Source: a bacterium D16-76 (GTDB lineage: Bacteria; Bacillota; Clostridia; Oscillospirales; Acutalibacteraceae). From it: 64,000 bases of DNA. Each line of letters begins with the position of its first letter. The first letter of the stretch is position 1. The position numbers were made by a program, and so were the translations under genes. Below, piece after piece: positions 51,902 to 61,451 of the stretch. Where the stretch lies: the NCBI GenBank assembly GCA_009917445.1, contig QZEE01000004.1:1-64000 (forward strand), read 5' to 3'. A model generated the notes under the pieces. The model had not been told where the DNA came from and made no database searches. It was given only the letters and a program-made list of their open reading frames with translations.

Positions 51902-54523
51902 GTGACGAATTACTCACCCATGATGCAGCAATATTTTGAGACGAAGCAAAAGTATCCTAACACGATACTTTTCTTTCGCCTTGGGGACTTTTATGAAATG
52001 TTTTTCAGCGACGCGGTTACGGTGTCCCAAGAGCTGGAATTGGTGTTAACCAGCCGGGCCTGCGGCGGCGAGGACAAGGCCCCCATGTGCGGGGTGCCCT
52101 ACCACAGCGCCGAGGGCTACATTGCCCGGCTGGTGGAAAAGGGCTATAAGGTGGCCATCTGCGAGCAGATGGAAGACCCCAAGGAGGTAAAAGGCCTGGT
52201 AAAGCGGGAGATCGTGCGGGTGGTCACCCCGGGCACGGTGCTGGAAAGCAGTATGCTGGATGAGTCCCGCAATAACTTCATCTGTTCCCTGTGCCGCGGG
52301 GAAGAGGGCCTGGGCCTGTGCCTGGGGGATGTGTCTACGGGCCAGCTGCTGGCCACCCAGGTAAACCTGGCTAAAGACGCCGACCTGGCCCACGCCGCCA
52401 TGAACGCCCTGAGCCGCTACTCCCCCCGGGAAATCCTGCTGGACCCCCAGGCCGCTTCTTTTACTGAGCTGGAAGGTTTTCTGCGCGAGCGCACCGGCGC
52501 GGCCCTGGAACCCCTGGACAGCACCTTCTATGCAGATGAGGAAGCGGCCCGGCGGGGCGTATGCGCCCAGCTGGGGGGCAAAACCCTGCCGGAGCTGGGC
52601 CTAAAAGGCAAGCCCCTGGCGGTGCTGGCTTTGTGGGCGCTGTTCCAGTACCTGGGCCAGACCCAGATGCGGGGCCGGGAGCGCATGACCACCCTGGAGC
52701 TGTTAGAGGACGAATCCTACATGGCCCTGGGGCTGGACGCCCGGCGGAACCTGGAGATCACCGAGACCATGCGGGGCAAGGAGCGGAAGGGCTCCCTTCT
52801 GTGGGTGCTGGACCGCACCAAGACCGCCATGGGCAAACGCTTGATCCGCTCTTGGCTGAACCAGCCCCTGTTAAGCCCCGCCAAAATCACCCTGCGGCAA
52901 AACGCCGTAGAAGAGCTGGTGCAAAGCCCACCCTTACTGGATTCCCTGGTAGAGCAGCTTACCGGCATCTTTGACCTGGAACGCATTATAAGCCGGGTAG
53001 TCTACGGCTCGGCCAACGCCCGGGAGCTGCGGTCCCTGGGGGCGGCCATTGCCCGCCTGCCGGGGCTGAAAGCGCTGCTGGCCCCGTGCCAGGCCACCCT
53101 TTTCAAGACGTTAGACACCCAGATCGAGGGTTTGGAGGACATCCCCGACCTGATCGACCGGGCCTTTGTAGACGAGCCCCCCTTCTCCACCCGGGAGGGC
53201 GGCATGATACGCCCCGGCTACGACCCCGGGCTGGACGAGGTCCGGCAGGACCGGGACGGCGGCAAGGGGCTCATTGCCAGCCTGGAAGCCCGTGAGCGGG
53301 AGCGCACCGGCATACCCAAGCTGAAAACAGGCTACAACAAAGTCTTTGGGTATTACATAGAGGTGTCCAATTCCTATAAAAGCCAGGTGCCCGCCGACTA
53401 CATCCGTAAGCAGACCCTGGCAAACGGCGAGCGCTTTATCACCCCAGAGCTGAAAACCCTGGAAGACCGCATCGTAGGGGCAAGCGGCCGGGCGGTGGCC
53501 ATGGAATCCCGGCTTTTTGAGCAGGTGCGGCAGTACGCGGCCTCAGCCCTGCCCCGCATCCAGTCTGCGGCCCGGGCGGTGGCCGTGCTGGACGTGCTGT
53601 GTTCCTTTGCCCTGGTGTCGGTGCAGAACGACTACACCCGCCCGGTGGTGAACCTAAGCGGCAAGCTCCACCTGAAAGACAGCCGCCACCCGGTGGTAGA
53701 GGCCCTCTTAAAAGACGCCCCCTTTGTGCCCAACGATATCGACATGGACATGTCCGGCAGCCGGGTGCAGATTATTACCGGGCCCAACATGGCGGGCAAG
53801 TCTACCTATATGCGGCAGGCGGCCCTTATCGCCATTATGGCCCAAACCGGCTGCTTTGTGCCCGCCCAGCGGGCCGAGGTAGGGATCATCGACGGCATCT
53901 ACACCCGGGTAGGGGCCTCTGACGACCTGTCGGCCGGGCAGTCCACCTTTATGCTGGAAATGACAGAAGTGGCGGAAATCCTGAAAAGCGCCGGCCCCCA
54001 TTCCCTGGTGATTTTTGACGAGATCGGCCGGGGCACCTCCACCTTTGACGGCATGAGCATCGCCCGGGCCGTGCTGGAATATGTACACGACAAAAAACAC
54101 GTAGGGGCCAAGACCCTTTTCGCCACCCACTACCACGAGCTGACCTCCCTGGAAGACAGCCTGCCCGGGGTGCGGAACCTGAACGTAGCCGTGAAAAAGC
54201 ACGGGGACGACATCACCTTTTTGCGGCGCATCATCCCCGGCGGGGCGGACGACAGCTTTGGGATTGAGGTGGCCAAGCTGGCCGGGGTGCCGGAAAAGGT
54301 GCTCAAGCGGGCCAAAGAGGTCCTGGCCGAGCTGGAAAGCGGCAGCGCCCCCGCCGCCCCCAAAGCCGGGAAAACCCCGCCCCCCCAGGAAGAGCCCGTG
54401 CAGCTAACCATGGATTCCCCGGAAAACCGGGTGCTGGGCAGGCTGCGCGGCCTGGACGTAAACGCCATGACGCCCATCCAGTGCATGAATACCCTTTTCG
54501 AGCTGCGGAAAATGCTGGGCTGA
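51902..54523 (+). CDS. mutS: DNA mismatch repair protein MutS
   Basis: The 873-residue mismatch sensor starts with the mismatch-binding motif FFRLGDFYEMFF (Phe-x-Glu, about 25-36) and has the ATPase domain with Walker A GPNMAGKST (about 622), FDEIGRGTSTFDG Walker B/D-loop and ATHYHEL. The C-terminal segment after a Pro/Ala-rich linker (about 805-835) is the dimer/tetramer helix region. The start is GTG 51902 with GGAAGGGG upstream. It acts with MutL, encoded 1.3 kb downstream; two unrelated small genes lie between them. Confidence 0.97.
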   Translation: MTNYSPMMQQYFETKQKYPNTILFFRLGDFYEMFFSDAVTVSQELELVLTSRACGGEDKAPMCGVPYHSAEGYIARLVEKGYKVAICEQMEDPKEVKGLVKREIVRVVTPGTVLESSMLDESRNNFICSLCRGEEGLGLCLGDVSTGQLLATQVNLAKDADLAHAAMNALSRYSPREILLDPQAASFTELEGFLRERTGAALEPLDSTFYADEEAARRGVCAQLGGKTLPELGLKGKPLAVLALWALFQYLGQTQMRGRERMTTLELLEDESYMALGLDARRNLEITETMRGKERKGSLLWVLDRTKTAMGKRLIRSWLNQPLLSPAKITLRQNAVEELVQSPPLLDSLVEQLTGIFDLERIISRVVYGSANARELRSLGAAIARLPGLKALLAPCQATLFKTLDTQIEGLEDIPDLIDRAFVDEPPFSTREGGMIRPGYDPGLDEVRQDRDGGKGLIASLEARERERTGIPKLKTGYNKVFGYYIEVSNSYKSQVPADYIRKQTLANGERFITPELKTLEDRIVGASGRAVAMESRLFEQVRQYAASALPRIQSAARAVAVLDVLCSFALVSVQNDYTRPVVNLSGKLHLKDSRHPVVEALLKDAPFVPNDIDMDMSGSRVQIITGPNMAGKSTYMRQAALIAIMAQTGCFVPAQRAEVGIIDGIYTRVGASDDLSAGQSTFMLEMTEVAEILKSAGPHSLVIFDEIGRGTSTFDGMSIARAVLEYVHDKKHVGAKTLFATHYHELTSLEDSLPGVRNLNVAVKKHGDDITFLRRIIPGGADDSFGIEVAKLAGVPEKVLKRAKEVLAELESGSAPAAPKAGKTPPPQEEPVQLTMDSPENRVLGRLRGLDVNAMTPIQCMNTLFELRKMLG

Positions 54524-54543
54524 GCCTTAAACAGGAGGACAAA

Positions 54544-55305
54544 ATGGAAAATTATCAAGACATAAACGCCCGCACCATTGACAGCTGGGTAGAGGAAGGC
54601 TGGGAGTGGGGGAGGCCCATCACCCACGAAGATTATGTAAATGCGCAGCAAGGCAAATGGGGCGTGCTCCTCACCCCCACAAAGCCGGTGCCCCACGCTT
54701 GGTTTGGGGACCTAAAGGGTAAAAAGGTGCTGGGCCTTGCCAGCGGCGGGGGCCAGCAGATGCCCATCTTCGCCGCCCTGGGGGCAGACTGCACGGTGCT
54801 GGACTACTCCCCCAAGCAGATCGAGGCCGAGCACAGGGTAGCCCAGCGGGAGGGCTACCCCATCCGCGCCATCCGGGGCGACATGACAGAGCCCCTGCCC
54901 TTTGCAGACGGCGAATTTGACCTGATCTTCCACCCGGTCTCCAACTGCTATGTGCGGGAGGTAAAGCCCATTTTCAAGGAGTGCTTCCGTGTTTTAGCCC
55001 CTGGCGGGGTGCTGCTTTCGGGCCTTGACAACGGGATAAACTTCCTGTTTGCCGACGAAAACAAGCGGGACCAGCTGTGCACCTTCCCCTTTGACCCCGT
55101 AGCCAATGCGGGCCAGCGGGCCCAGCTGGAAGCGGAAAACGGCGGCATGCAGTTTTCCCACACCTTAGAAGAGCAGATCGGCGGCCAGCTGGAAGCAGGC
55201 TTCACGCTCACCCACGTGTATGAGGATACCAACGGGGAAGGGGTGCTCCATGAGCACAATATCCCCACCTTTTGGGCTACCCGGGCTGTAAGGGGATTAC
55301 GGTAA
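54544..55305 (+). CDS. Class I SAM-dependent methyltransferase
   Basis: The 253-residue methyltransferase has the SAM-binding motif I VLGLASGGGQQMPIFAALG (near 60), motif II CTVLDYSPKQIE and post-motif PFADGEFDLIFHPVSNCYVREV. It resembles the UbiE/methyltransferase 11 type; the substrate is unknown. AGGAGG is 7 bases before ATG 54544. It sits between mutS and mutL and is probably carried along in the operon rather than part of mismatch repair. Confidence 0.87.
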   Translation: MENYQDINARTIDSWVEEGWEWGRPITHEDYVNAQQGKWGVLLTPTKPVPHAWFGDLKGKKVLGLASGGGQQMPIFAALGADCTVLDYSPKQIEAEHRVAQREGYPIRAIRGDMTEPLPFADGEFDLIFHPVSNCYVREVKPIFKECFRVLAPGGVLLSGLDNGINFLFADENKRDQLCTFPFDPVANAGQRAQLEAENGGMQFSHTLEEQIGGQLEAGFTLTHVYEDTNGEGVLHEHNIPTFWATRAVRGLR

Positions 55306-55320
55306 ATCAGGAGTAAAATT

Positions 55321-55776
55321 ATGTACACGATTGTAAAACTAAGGGAAGCGCCGGCCTGGCTGGACGAAGCCGCCCGGTGGTTCCATGAAAAGTGGGGCAT
55401 AGACGAAGCCGCCTACCGGGAGAGCCTGGAAGCCTGCGTAAAAGGCGGCGCCCCAGTGCCCCAGTGGTATGTAGCCCTGGAAGGCGGGGCAATCCTGGGC
55501 GGGCTGGGCGTCATTGAAAACGACTTCCACGACCGGAAGGACCTGGCCCCCAACGCCTGCGCCGTCTACACCGAAGAGGCCCACCGGGGCAAAGGCATCG
55601 CCGGGGCCCTGCTGGAAACCGTCTGCCAGGACATGGCCGCCTTGGGCGTGCGCACCCTCTACCTTTTAACAGACCACGACCGCTTTTACGAGCGCTATGG
55701 CTGGGAGTTTTTCTGCATGGCCCAGGGGGACGGGGAAGAGGGCCCCGCGCGGCTGTACCGGAAAATCACCGGGTAG
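55321..55776 (+). CDS. GNAT family N-acetyltransferase
   Basis: The 151-residue acetyltransferase has AVYTEEAHRGKGIAGALLE (about 81-99) with the R-G-K-G-I-A acetyl-CoA loop, and a C-terminal LYLLTDHDRFYERYGWEF segment. The acceptor is unknown. It starts 15 bases after the methyltransferase gene with a poor RBS (CAGGAG, 9 bases). It is the third rightward GNAT in the window and overlaps no other gene. Confidence 0.85.
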   Translation: MYTIVKLREAPAWLDEAARWFHEKWGIDEAAYRESLEACVKGGAPVPQWYVALEGGAILGGLGVIENDFHDRKDLAPNACAVYTEEAHRGKGIAGALLETVCQDMAALGVRTLYLLTDHDRFYERYGWEFFCMAQGDGEEGPARLYRKITG

Positions 55777-55813
55777 TTTTACAGGATTTGCGGATAGGAA
55801 GGCAGGTGGGGGC

Positions 55814-57808
55814 ATGCCCCGGATACAGGTGTTGGAAAAGCAGGTGGCCGAGCTCATTGCCGCCGGGGAGGTGGTAGAGCGGCCCTCTTCGGTAATCAAA
55901 GAGCTGGTGGAAAACGCCGTGGACGCGGGCTCTACCGTGGTGACGGTGGAGATACGCCGGGGCGGCGCGCCCTATATGCGGGTGACAGACAACGGCTGCG
56001 GCATCGACCCCCAGGAGGTGCCCACGGCCTTTTTGCGCCATGCCACCAGCAAAATCGTAACCCAGGGGGACTTGGACGCCATCGGCACCCTGGGCTTCCG
56101 GGGCGAGGCATTAGCGGCCATTTCCGCGGTAGGCCGGGTGGAGATGCTCACCAAGACCGCCGGCCAGGAAACCGGCCTGCGCTACACCTGCGCAGGGGAC
56201 GAGCCCCCCGCCCAGGAAGAGGCCGGCTGCCCCCAGGGCACCACCATTGTGGTGCGGGACCTGTTTTTCAATACCCCCGCCCGCATGAAATTTTTAAAGA
56301 AGGACGTGACCGAGGGCAATGCCGTAGCCGGCATCCTGGATAAAATCGCCCTGTCCCACCCCGAGGTGTCCCTGCGCCTGGTGCGGGACGGCAAAGAGGT
56401 GCTGCATACCCCCGGCGACGGCCAGCTGGCCTCGGCCTTGTACGCGGTCTATGGCCGCGAATTCTTCCAGACCCTCCTTCCCGTAGACTACACCCTGGGG
56501 GGCATCCGGGTAGAGGGCTTTGTCAGCAAGCCCTCCGGCAGCCGGGCCAACCGCTCCATGCAGAATTTTTTCTTAAACGGCCGCACCGTCCGCAGCCGCA
56601 CCGCCTGCGCCGCCTTAGAGGAAGCCTGCAAGGGCGCCGTTATGGCAGGCAAGTTCCCGGCCTGCGCCCTGCACCTGCATCTCCCGCCCGAGGCCGTAGA
56701 CGTAAACGTCCACCCCTCGAAAATGGAGGTGCGCTTTGTCAACGAGCGCCCGGTCTTTGACGCCGTGTACCACGGGGTCAAGTCCGCCCTGCAGCGGGGG
56801 GATTCGCCCAAAACCATGGGCCTCATAGGGCATAAGCCCATCCTGCCTACGGCCCCCCCGCCGGAAAAGGCCCCGCAGCTCACCATGGCCAGCCCGCCCC
56901 CGGAAGAGGCGGAACCGGAAATCAGCATCCCCCGCCTTTCCCTGCGGGACAGCGGAGCCCCGGCCCTGCATCCCCAGCCCTTTGACCGGGACATGCTCCA
57001 CCTGCTGGACGACGCCATGGAGAACCGCCCCCAGCCCGCCCCCCTAAAGCAGCGCCCCGCCCTCCATGTGGTCGAGGCCCCGCCGGCTCCCCAAAAGCAG
57101 CCGTCCCATAAGGCGGAAGCCACCCCCCAGCCCCCCGCCCCAGCGCCCCAGCCCCCCGCCCCAGCGCCCCAGCCCCCCGCCCCAGCGCCCCAGCCGGAAA
57201 TCCCCCCCTTCCTTTCCCTTTCCGGCAAAGGGGACGGCTTCCACGGCAAAATCATCGGCGAAGCCTTTGGCACCTACATCCTGGTAGAGTACAGCCCCCG
57301 TGAGCTCATGCTCATCGACAAGCACGCCGCCCACGAGCGCCTTCTCTACGAAAAGCTAAAGGCCCAAGAGCTGGGGGGCGCGGCCCAGGCCCTGCTTGCC
57401 CCTGTGCCGGTGCAGCTGGACCAGGAGGAATATTCCGCGGTGCTGGCCCACTTAGGCGAGCTGGAAAAGGCGGGCTTTGTGGTAGAGGACTTTGGCCCCG
57501 GCACCGTGCTGGTCCGGGCCGCGCCCCTGCTGCTGGACGGCGCCGACGCCGCCCAGGCTGTCATGGAAACAGCAGGCCACCTGTGCGCCCATAAAACCGA
57601 CTTGACTACCGCCCACCTGGATTGGGTATACCATAATGTAGCCTGCCGCGCCGCCATGAAGGCCGGGGACACCACCCATCCGGAAGAGCTTATAGCCCTG
57701 TGCCGCCAGCTGGAGCAAAACCCCCAGGTGCGCTACTGCCCCCATGGCCGGCCGGTGTATATCCTGCTGCCCAGGCGGGAGATCGAAAAGCAGTTTGGCC
57801 GGGCCTGA
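55814..57808 (+). CDS. mutL: DNA mismatch repair protein MutL
   Basis: The 664-residue protein has the N-terminal GHKL ATPase (ELVENAVDAGS, VTDNGCGI, GFRGEALAAIS), a transducer domain and, after a long Pro/Ala linker, the C-terminal endonuclease/dimer domain. The endonuclease motif D-x-HA-x2-E-x4-E is present (DKHAAHERLLYE, about 502) together with CPHGRPV near the end, so it nicks DNA itself as expected for bacteria lacking MutH. ATG 55814 is used (AGGTGGGGG upstream). The linker holds three and a half copies of a QPPAPA repeat. Confidence 0.96.
   Translation: MPRIQVLEKQVAELIAAGEVVERPSSVIKELVENAVDAGSTVVTVEIRRGGAPYMRVTDNGCGIDPQEVPTAFLRHATSKIVTQGDLDAIGTLGFRGEALAAISAVGRVEMLTKTAGQETGLRYTCAGDEPPAQEEAGCPQGTTIVVRDLFFNTPARMKFLKKDVTEGNAVAGILDKIALSHPEVSLRLVRDGKEVLHTPGDGQLASALYAVYGREFFQTLLPVDYTLGGIRVEGFVSKPSGSRANRSMQNFFLNGRTVRSRTACAALEEACKGAVMAGKFPACALHLHLPPEAVDVNVHPSKMEVRFVNERPVFDAVYHGVKSALQRGDSPKTMGLIGHKPILPTAPPPEKAPQLTMASPPPEEAEPEISIPRLSLRDSGAPALHPQPFDRDMLHLLDDAMENRPQPAPLKQRPALHVVEAPPAPQKQPSHKAEATPQPPAPAPQPPAPAPQPPAPAPQPEIPPFLSLSGKGDGFHGKIIGEAFGTYILVEYSPRELMLIDKHAAHERLLYEKLKAQELGGAAQALLAPVPVQLDQEEYSAVLAHLGELEKAGFVVEDFGPGTVLVRAAPLLLDGADAAQAVMETAGHLCAHKTDLTTAHLDWVYHNVACRAAMKAGDTTHPEELIALCRQLEQNPQVRYCPHGRPVYILLPRREIEKQFGRA
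57120..57195 (+). repeat. 18-bp tandem repeat in the MutL linker
   Basis: Repeats of an 18-base unit encoding Q-P-P-A-P-A, about 3.5 copies, in the unstructured linker. Confidence 0.75.
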
Positions 57809-57845
57809 TTTTCCCGGCAACGCCATTTGAAAGGAGGACGCCCCC

Positions 57846-58820
57846 GTGAAAAAACCCCTTGTCCTGGCCATATTAGGCCCAACCGCCACCGGCAAGACGG
57901 CCCTGGGCATCGGCCTGGCCCAGCGCCTGGGGGGCGAGGTGGTCTCCTGCGACTCCATGCAGATCTATAAAGGCCTGCCCATCGGCACCGCCCAGCCCAC
58001 CCCCCAGGAGCTCTCCCAAGCCCCCCACCACCTCATCGGCTTTTTGGGCGTAGACGAGCCCTTCAGCGCTTCTGACTACGTTTCCTTAGCCGCCAAGACC
58101 ATCGGGGAAATCACCGCCCGGGGCCGCCTGCCGGTTTTGGTAGGGGGCACAGGGCTTTATGCCCGGTCCCTTTTGCGGGGGTTTGCCTTTGACGAAGGCG
58201 CAAAAGATGAAGCCCTGCGTGCCCAGCTTTTCGCCCAGGCAGAGGAACAGGGCCCCCAGGCCCTTTACGCCCGCCTGCAAGCCCTGGACCCCCAGGGCGC
58301 CGGGGCCATACACCCCCACAACGTAAAGCGGGTGGTGCGGGCCCTGGAAGTCTGCCTGCTTACCGGCGGGCCCTTTTCCCAGCAGGCGGCGCGTTCCCGG
58401 CAGGCAGAAGCGCCTTACCGCCCTTTTATGCTCTGCCCCACCTTTGCCGACCGCCAGCTGCTTTACGGGCGCATCAACAAAAGGGTAGACCTCATGCTGG
58501 AAGAAGGCCTGCTGCAAGAGGCCGAAGGCTTCTACCGCCATTGCCAGCGCGCAGGCACGCCGCCTACAGCGGCCCAGGCCATTGGGTATAAAGAGCTGTT
58601 CCCCTATTTCCAAGGGGAAACCACCCTGGAAGAAGCCGTAGAAAAAATCAAACAGGAAAGCCGCCGCTATGCCAAGCGCCAGCTCACTTGGTTTTCCCGC
58701 GAGCCAGACGCCCATTTCCTCTGCCTGGACGGCCTCACCCCCGCCCAGGCCCTGGACCAAGGGGCCGCTATGGCGCGGGCCTGGCTTGCAGGCGGGGAAG
58801 GGAAGGGGGACCAGGGATGA
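57846..58820 (+). CDS. miaA: tRNA dimethylallyltransferase
   Basis: The 324-residue enzyme transfers the dimethylallyl group to A37 of tRNAs that read UNN codons. It has the P-loop GPTATGKTALG (about 10-20), the substrate loop DSMQIYKGLPIGTAQP, and LVGGTGLYARSLLRG near 98. MiaB at 48783 finishes the modification. The start is GTG 57846 with AAAGGAGG 9 bases upstream. Its stop overlaps the start of the next gene (ATGA), showing coupling. Confidence 0.95.
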   Translation: MKKPLVLAILGPTATGKTALGIGLAQRLGGEVVSCDSMQIYKGLPIGTAQPTPQELSQAPHHLIGFLGVDEPFSASDYVSLAAKTIGEITARGRLPVLVGGTGLYARSLLRGFAFDEGAKDEALRAQLFAQAEEQGPQALYARLQALDPQGAGAIHPHNVKRVVRALEVCLLTGGPFSQQAARSRQAEAPYRPFMLCPTFADRQLLYGRINKRVDLMLEEGLLQEAEGFYRHCQRAGTPPTAAQAIGYKELFPYFQGETTLEEAVEKIKQESRRYAKRQLTWFSREPDAHFLCLDGLTPAQALDQGAAMARAWLAGGEGKGDQG

Positions 58821-60142
58821 ACCAGTCAAAAGTGCGTTCTATGGCGGCCGTGGCCATTGCGGTGCTGATCCTTTTGTATATCGGCTTCAACCTGGTAAAC
58901 CGCCAGGCCACGGAGTTCACTCAAAACGGCATCACCACCGAGACCGCCATCCGGGGCCGCATTGCCGATACCCTGCAGGCCAAAGGCTTTGCCATCCGGG
59001 ACGAAACCGTCTTAGACGGCCAGTACGGCGGGGTGCTCAGCTACCGGGTGGCCAGCGGCACCCGGGTGTCCCAGGGGGGCGTGGTGGCCGATGTCTTCCC
59101 AAGCGAAAACGACGCCGCGGCCCAGAACATGGCCGACTCCCTGCGCCGGGAGATCGACAACCTGAAAAAGCTTTCCAAGCCCTCCGACCTTTTCGTGTCC
59201 AACCCCTCTGTCATCGGCACCCAAATCTACAACGCCCTGGTCGACATCTCCCAAGAGGTGCGGGCCCATAACTTCCCAGAGGCCGCCAGCCTGAAAGACA
59301 CCCTGCGCAACGCCCTAAGCCGCAAGCAGGTCATTGCCGGGGAGGAAAGCGCCGAAGACTATGCCCAGCGCATAGAAGACCTGGAAGACCAGCTGGACAC
59401 CCTGGAGGCCCGGGGGGCCCAGGCCACAGGCCACATTACCGCCCCCCAGGCCGGCTTTTTTATTGACAGTGTAGACGGCTTTGAAAACGTGCTGGACCCC
59501 AACCAGGCCAAAAACCTTACCGTCACCGAAGCCAAAGCGCTTTTAGAGGAAGCCAAGCCCGCCGCCGTGCCCTCCGGGGCCATTGGCAAAATCTGTTCCG
59601 ACTTTGCCTGGAAGCTGGTGTGCGTCATACCCGACGACGAAATGGTGAAGTTTGAAAACATCACCCAGGTCACCCTGGACATCCCCTTTGCCAGCGCCGA
59701 GACCATACCGGCCCGTATCCTGGCCAAAAACCGGGACGCAAACGCCGGGGCAACGGCGGTTGTCTTTGAGTGCGGCTACCTGGACGCCGACCTGGCGGCG
59801 GTGCGCAACGAAACGGTGCACATCACCGTCGACACCTACGAAGGCGTGCTGGTCAACGAAAAAGCCCTGCGCTTTGAAGATGTAGAATATACCACCACCG
59901 ACGAAGACGGCAACCCCGTGACAAAGGTAAAGGAAAACGTCAAGGGCGTCTACGTGCAGTACGCGGGGCGGCTGCGGTTTGTACAGGTGTTCACCGAAAA
60001 AGAGGTGAACGGCTACGCCGTGTGCCGCACCAACTTAACCGACGCCGAACGGGAAAGCATGGTCACCAGCCAAACCGTGCAGCTTTACGACGAGGTAGTC
60101 GTAAGCGGCACCGACCTGTACGACGGCAAGGTCGTGCAGTAG
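58817..60142 (+). CDS. HlyD-like membrane protein of the sepF-divIVA cluster
   Basis: The 441-residue protein has one N-terminal membrane helix (about 11-29), an outer region with a lipoyl/barrel-sandwich-like half (VLSYRVASGTRVSQGGVVADV), a coiled-coil (about 110-200) and a beta-rich C-terminal part, the layout of HlyD-type adaptor proteins. In Clostridia it is often annotated as a HlyD family periplasmic adaptor and is found just before yggS-sepF, which suggests a cell-envelope or division role rather than export. ATG 58817 overlaps the miaA stop. Confidence 0.78.
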   Translation: MNQSKVRSMAAVAIAVLILLYIGFNLVNRQATEFTQNGITTETAIRGRIADTLQAKGFAIRDETVLDGQYGGVLSYRVASGTRVSQGGVVADVFPSENDAAAQNMADSLRREIDNLKKLSKPSDLFVSNPSVIGTQIYNALVDISQEVRAHNFPEAASLKDTLRNALSRKQVIAGEESAEDYAQRIEDLEDQLDTLEARGAQATGHITAPQAGFFIDSVDGFENVLDPNQAKNLTVTEAKALLEEAKPAAVPSGAIGKICSDFAWKLVCVIPDDEMVKFENITQVTLDIPFASAETIPARILAKNRDANAGATAVVFECGYLDADLAAVRNETVHITVDTYEGVLVNEKALRFEDVEYTTTDEDGNPVTKVKENVKGVYVQYAGRLRFVQVFTEKEVNGYAVCRTNLTDAERESMVTSQTVQLYDEVVVSGTDLYDGKVVQ

Positions 60143-60173
60143 CGCCAGCAAAAAGAAGGGAAGGTACTCAAAA

Positions 60174-60893
60174 ATGGAAGGGAACATAACGCCCCAGGCC
60201 ATGGCGGCCTTTGACGAAAACTACAAGCGGGTCCGGGAAGAGATCGCCCAGGCAGCCCAAAAGGCCGGGCGGGACCCCAACGAGGTGACGCTCCTGGCGG
60301 CCACCAAAACCGTGCCGGTAGAGCTGGTCAACTATGCCATCTCCCAGGGCCTCGCCTGCCTGGGGGAGAACCGGGTGCAGGAGCTTCTGGAAAAATACGG
60401 TGCCCTAAATAAAGCAGGCTGCGACCTGCAATTCATAGGCCGGCTGCAAACCAACAAGGTAAAGCCCTTAATCGGCAAGGTAAGCTGCATCCAGTCGGTA
60501 GACAGCCAGCGGCTTGCCGGGGAAATCTCCCGCCAAAGCACAGCGGCGGGCCTTACCACCGGGGTGCTGGTGCAGGTAAACATTGGCCGCGAGCCCCAAA
60601 AGGGCGGCGTAGACCCCGACGCCCTCCTGGAATTTGTAGAAGAGGTCCGCACCCTGCCCGGCATCCGGGTCGAAGGGCTCATGGCCGTACCGCCGGTTTG
60701 CGACAACAAATCTGTATTATCCCGGTATTTTTTGGATATGCACAAATATTATGTTGACATAGCGGCGAAAAAATCGGATAATGGTAATATGCACAGCCTT
60801 TCCATGGGGATGTCTTCGGACTTCCCTTTGGCCATCCAGTGCGGGGCCACCATGGTGCGGGTGGGCTCGTCCCTGTTTGGGGCACGGCAATAG
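60174..60893 (+). CDS. yggS: YggS family PLP-binding homeostasis protein
   Basis: The 239-residue alanine-racemase-fold protein has the PLP lysine in LLAATKTVPVE (about 42), GENRVQELLEKY, and HSLSMGMSSDF near the end. It controls free PLP and influences amino-acid metabolism rather than catalysing a fixed reaction. AGGGAAGG precedes ATG 60174. It is the first classical member of the ylm cluster. The final third of the gene is locally AT-richer (about 60700-60800). Confidence 0.93.
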   Translation: MEGNITPQAMAAFDENYKRVREEIAQAAQKAGRDPNEVTLLAATKTVPVELVNYAISQGLACLGENRVQELLEKYGALNKAGCDLQFIGRLQTNKVKPLIGKVSCIQSVDSQRLAGEISRQSTAAGLTTGVLVQVNIGREPQKGGVDPDALLEFVEEVRTLPGIRVEGLMAVPPVCDNKSVLSRYFLDMHKYYVDIAAKKSDNGNMHSLSMGMSSDFPLAIQCGATMVRVGSSLFGARQ

Positions 60894-60932
60894 GCTTGGG
60901 AGAAGTAAGCACCGGGAGGTCAAGACGAAAAA

Positions 60933-61448
60933 ATGGCAGGACTGAGAGAAAAGCTGCAGCGGATGTGGAACCCGCCGGACGACGAATACGATTACGACGA
61001 GAACTACTACGAAGAAGAGGAAGAGGAGGATGTCCCAGCCGGGAACTATGAAGAGCCCCGGCGCAGCGGCGTAGACTATGGCTTTGACACCTTCACCTCC
61101 CGTTCCTCCTGGTCCACCGGGCGGGGCGGCAGCACAAACCTGGTAGATATCCGCAGCACCCAGAAAAGCCGGCCCCAGGTGGTGGTGTTCCAGCCCGTGT
61201 CCTTTGGGGAAGAGGCCAAAGAGATCGCCGACGAGCTTTTGCGCCGGCACACGGTGCTGCTGAATCTGGAAAAGACAGAGAAGGACGTGGCCCGCCGCAT
61301 TGTAGACTTTTTAAGCGGCGTGGCCTATGCCAACAACGGTAAAATACAAAAAGTCGCCACCCGCACGTTCATCGTCACGCCCTATGATGTTGAAATCTCC
61401 GGCGACGAGGTCCTGGACGAGCTGGAAAGCAGCGGCCTCTATTTTTAA
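60933..61448 (+). CDS. sepF: Cell division protein SepF
   Basis: The 171-residue protein has a membrane-binding amphipathic N-terminal helix (MAGLREKLQRMW), a very acidic linker with Tyr/Glu/Asp (18-45) and the C-terminal SepF domain (about 85-165, with LNLEKTEKDVARRIVDFLSG). It links FtsZ to the membrane. Its spacing is 39 bases after yggS and 3 bases before ylmH. The YggT/YlmG gene that usually follows is missing here. Confidence 0.94.
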   Translation: MAGLREKLQRMWNPPDDEYDYDENYYEEEEEEDVPAGNYEEPRRSGVDYGFDTFTSRSSWSTGRGGSTNLVDIRSTQKSRPQVVVFQPVSFGEEAKEIADELLRRHTVLLNLEKTEKDVARRIVDFLSGVAYANNGKIQKVATRTFIVTPYDVEISGDEVLDELESSGLYF

Positions 61449-61451
61449 GCC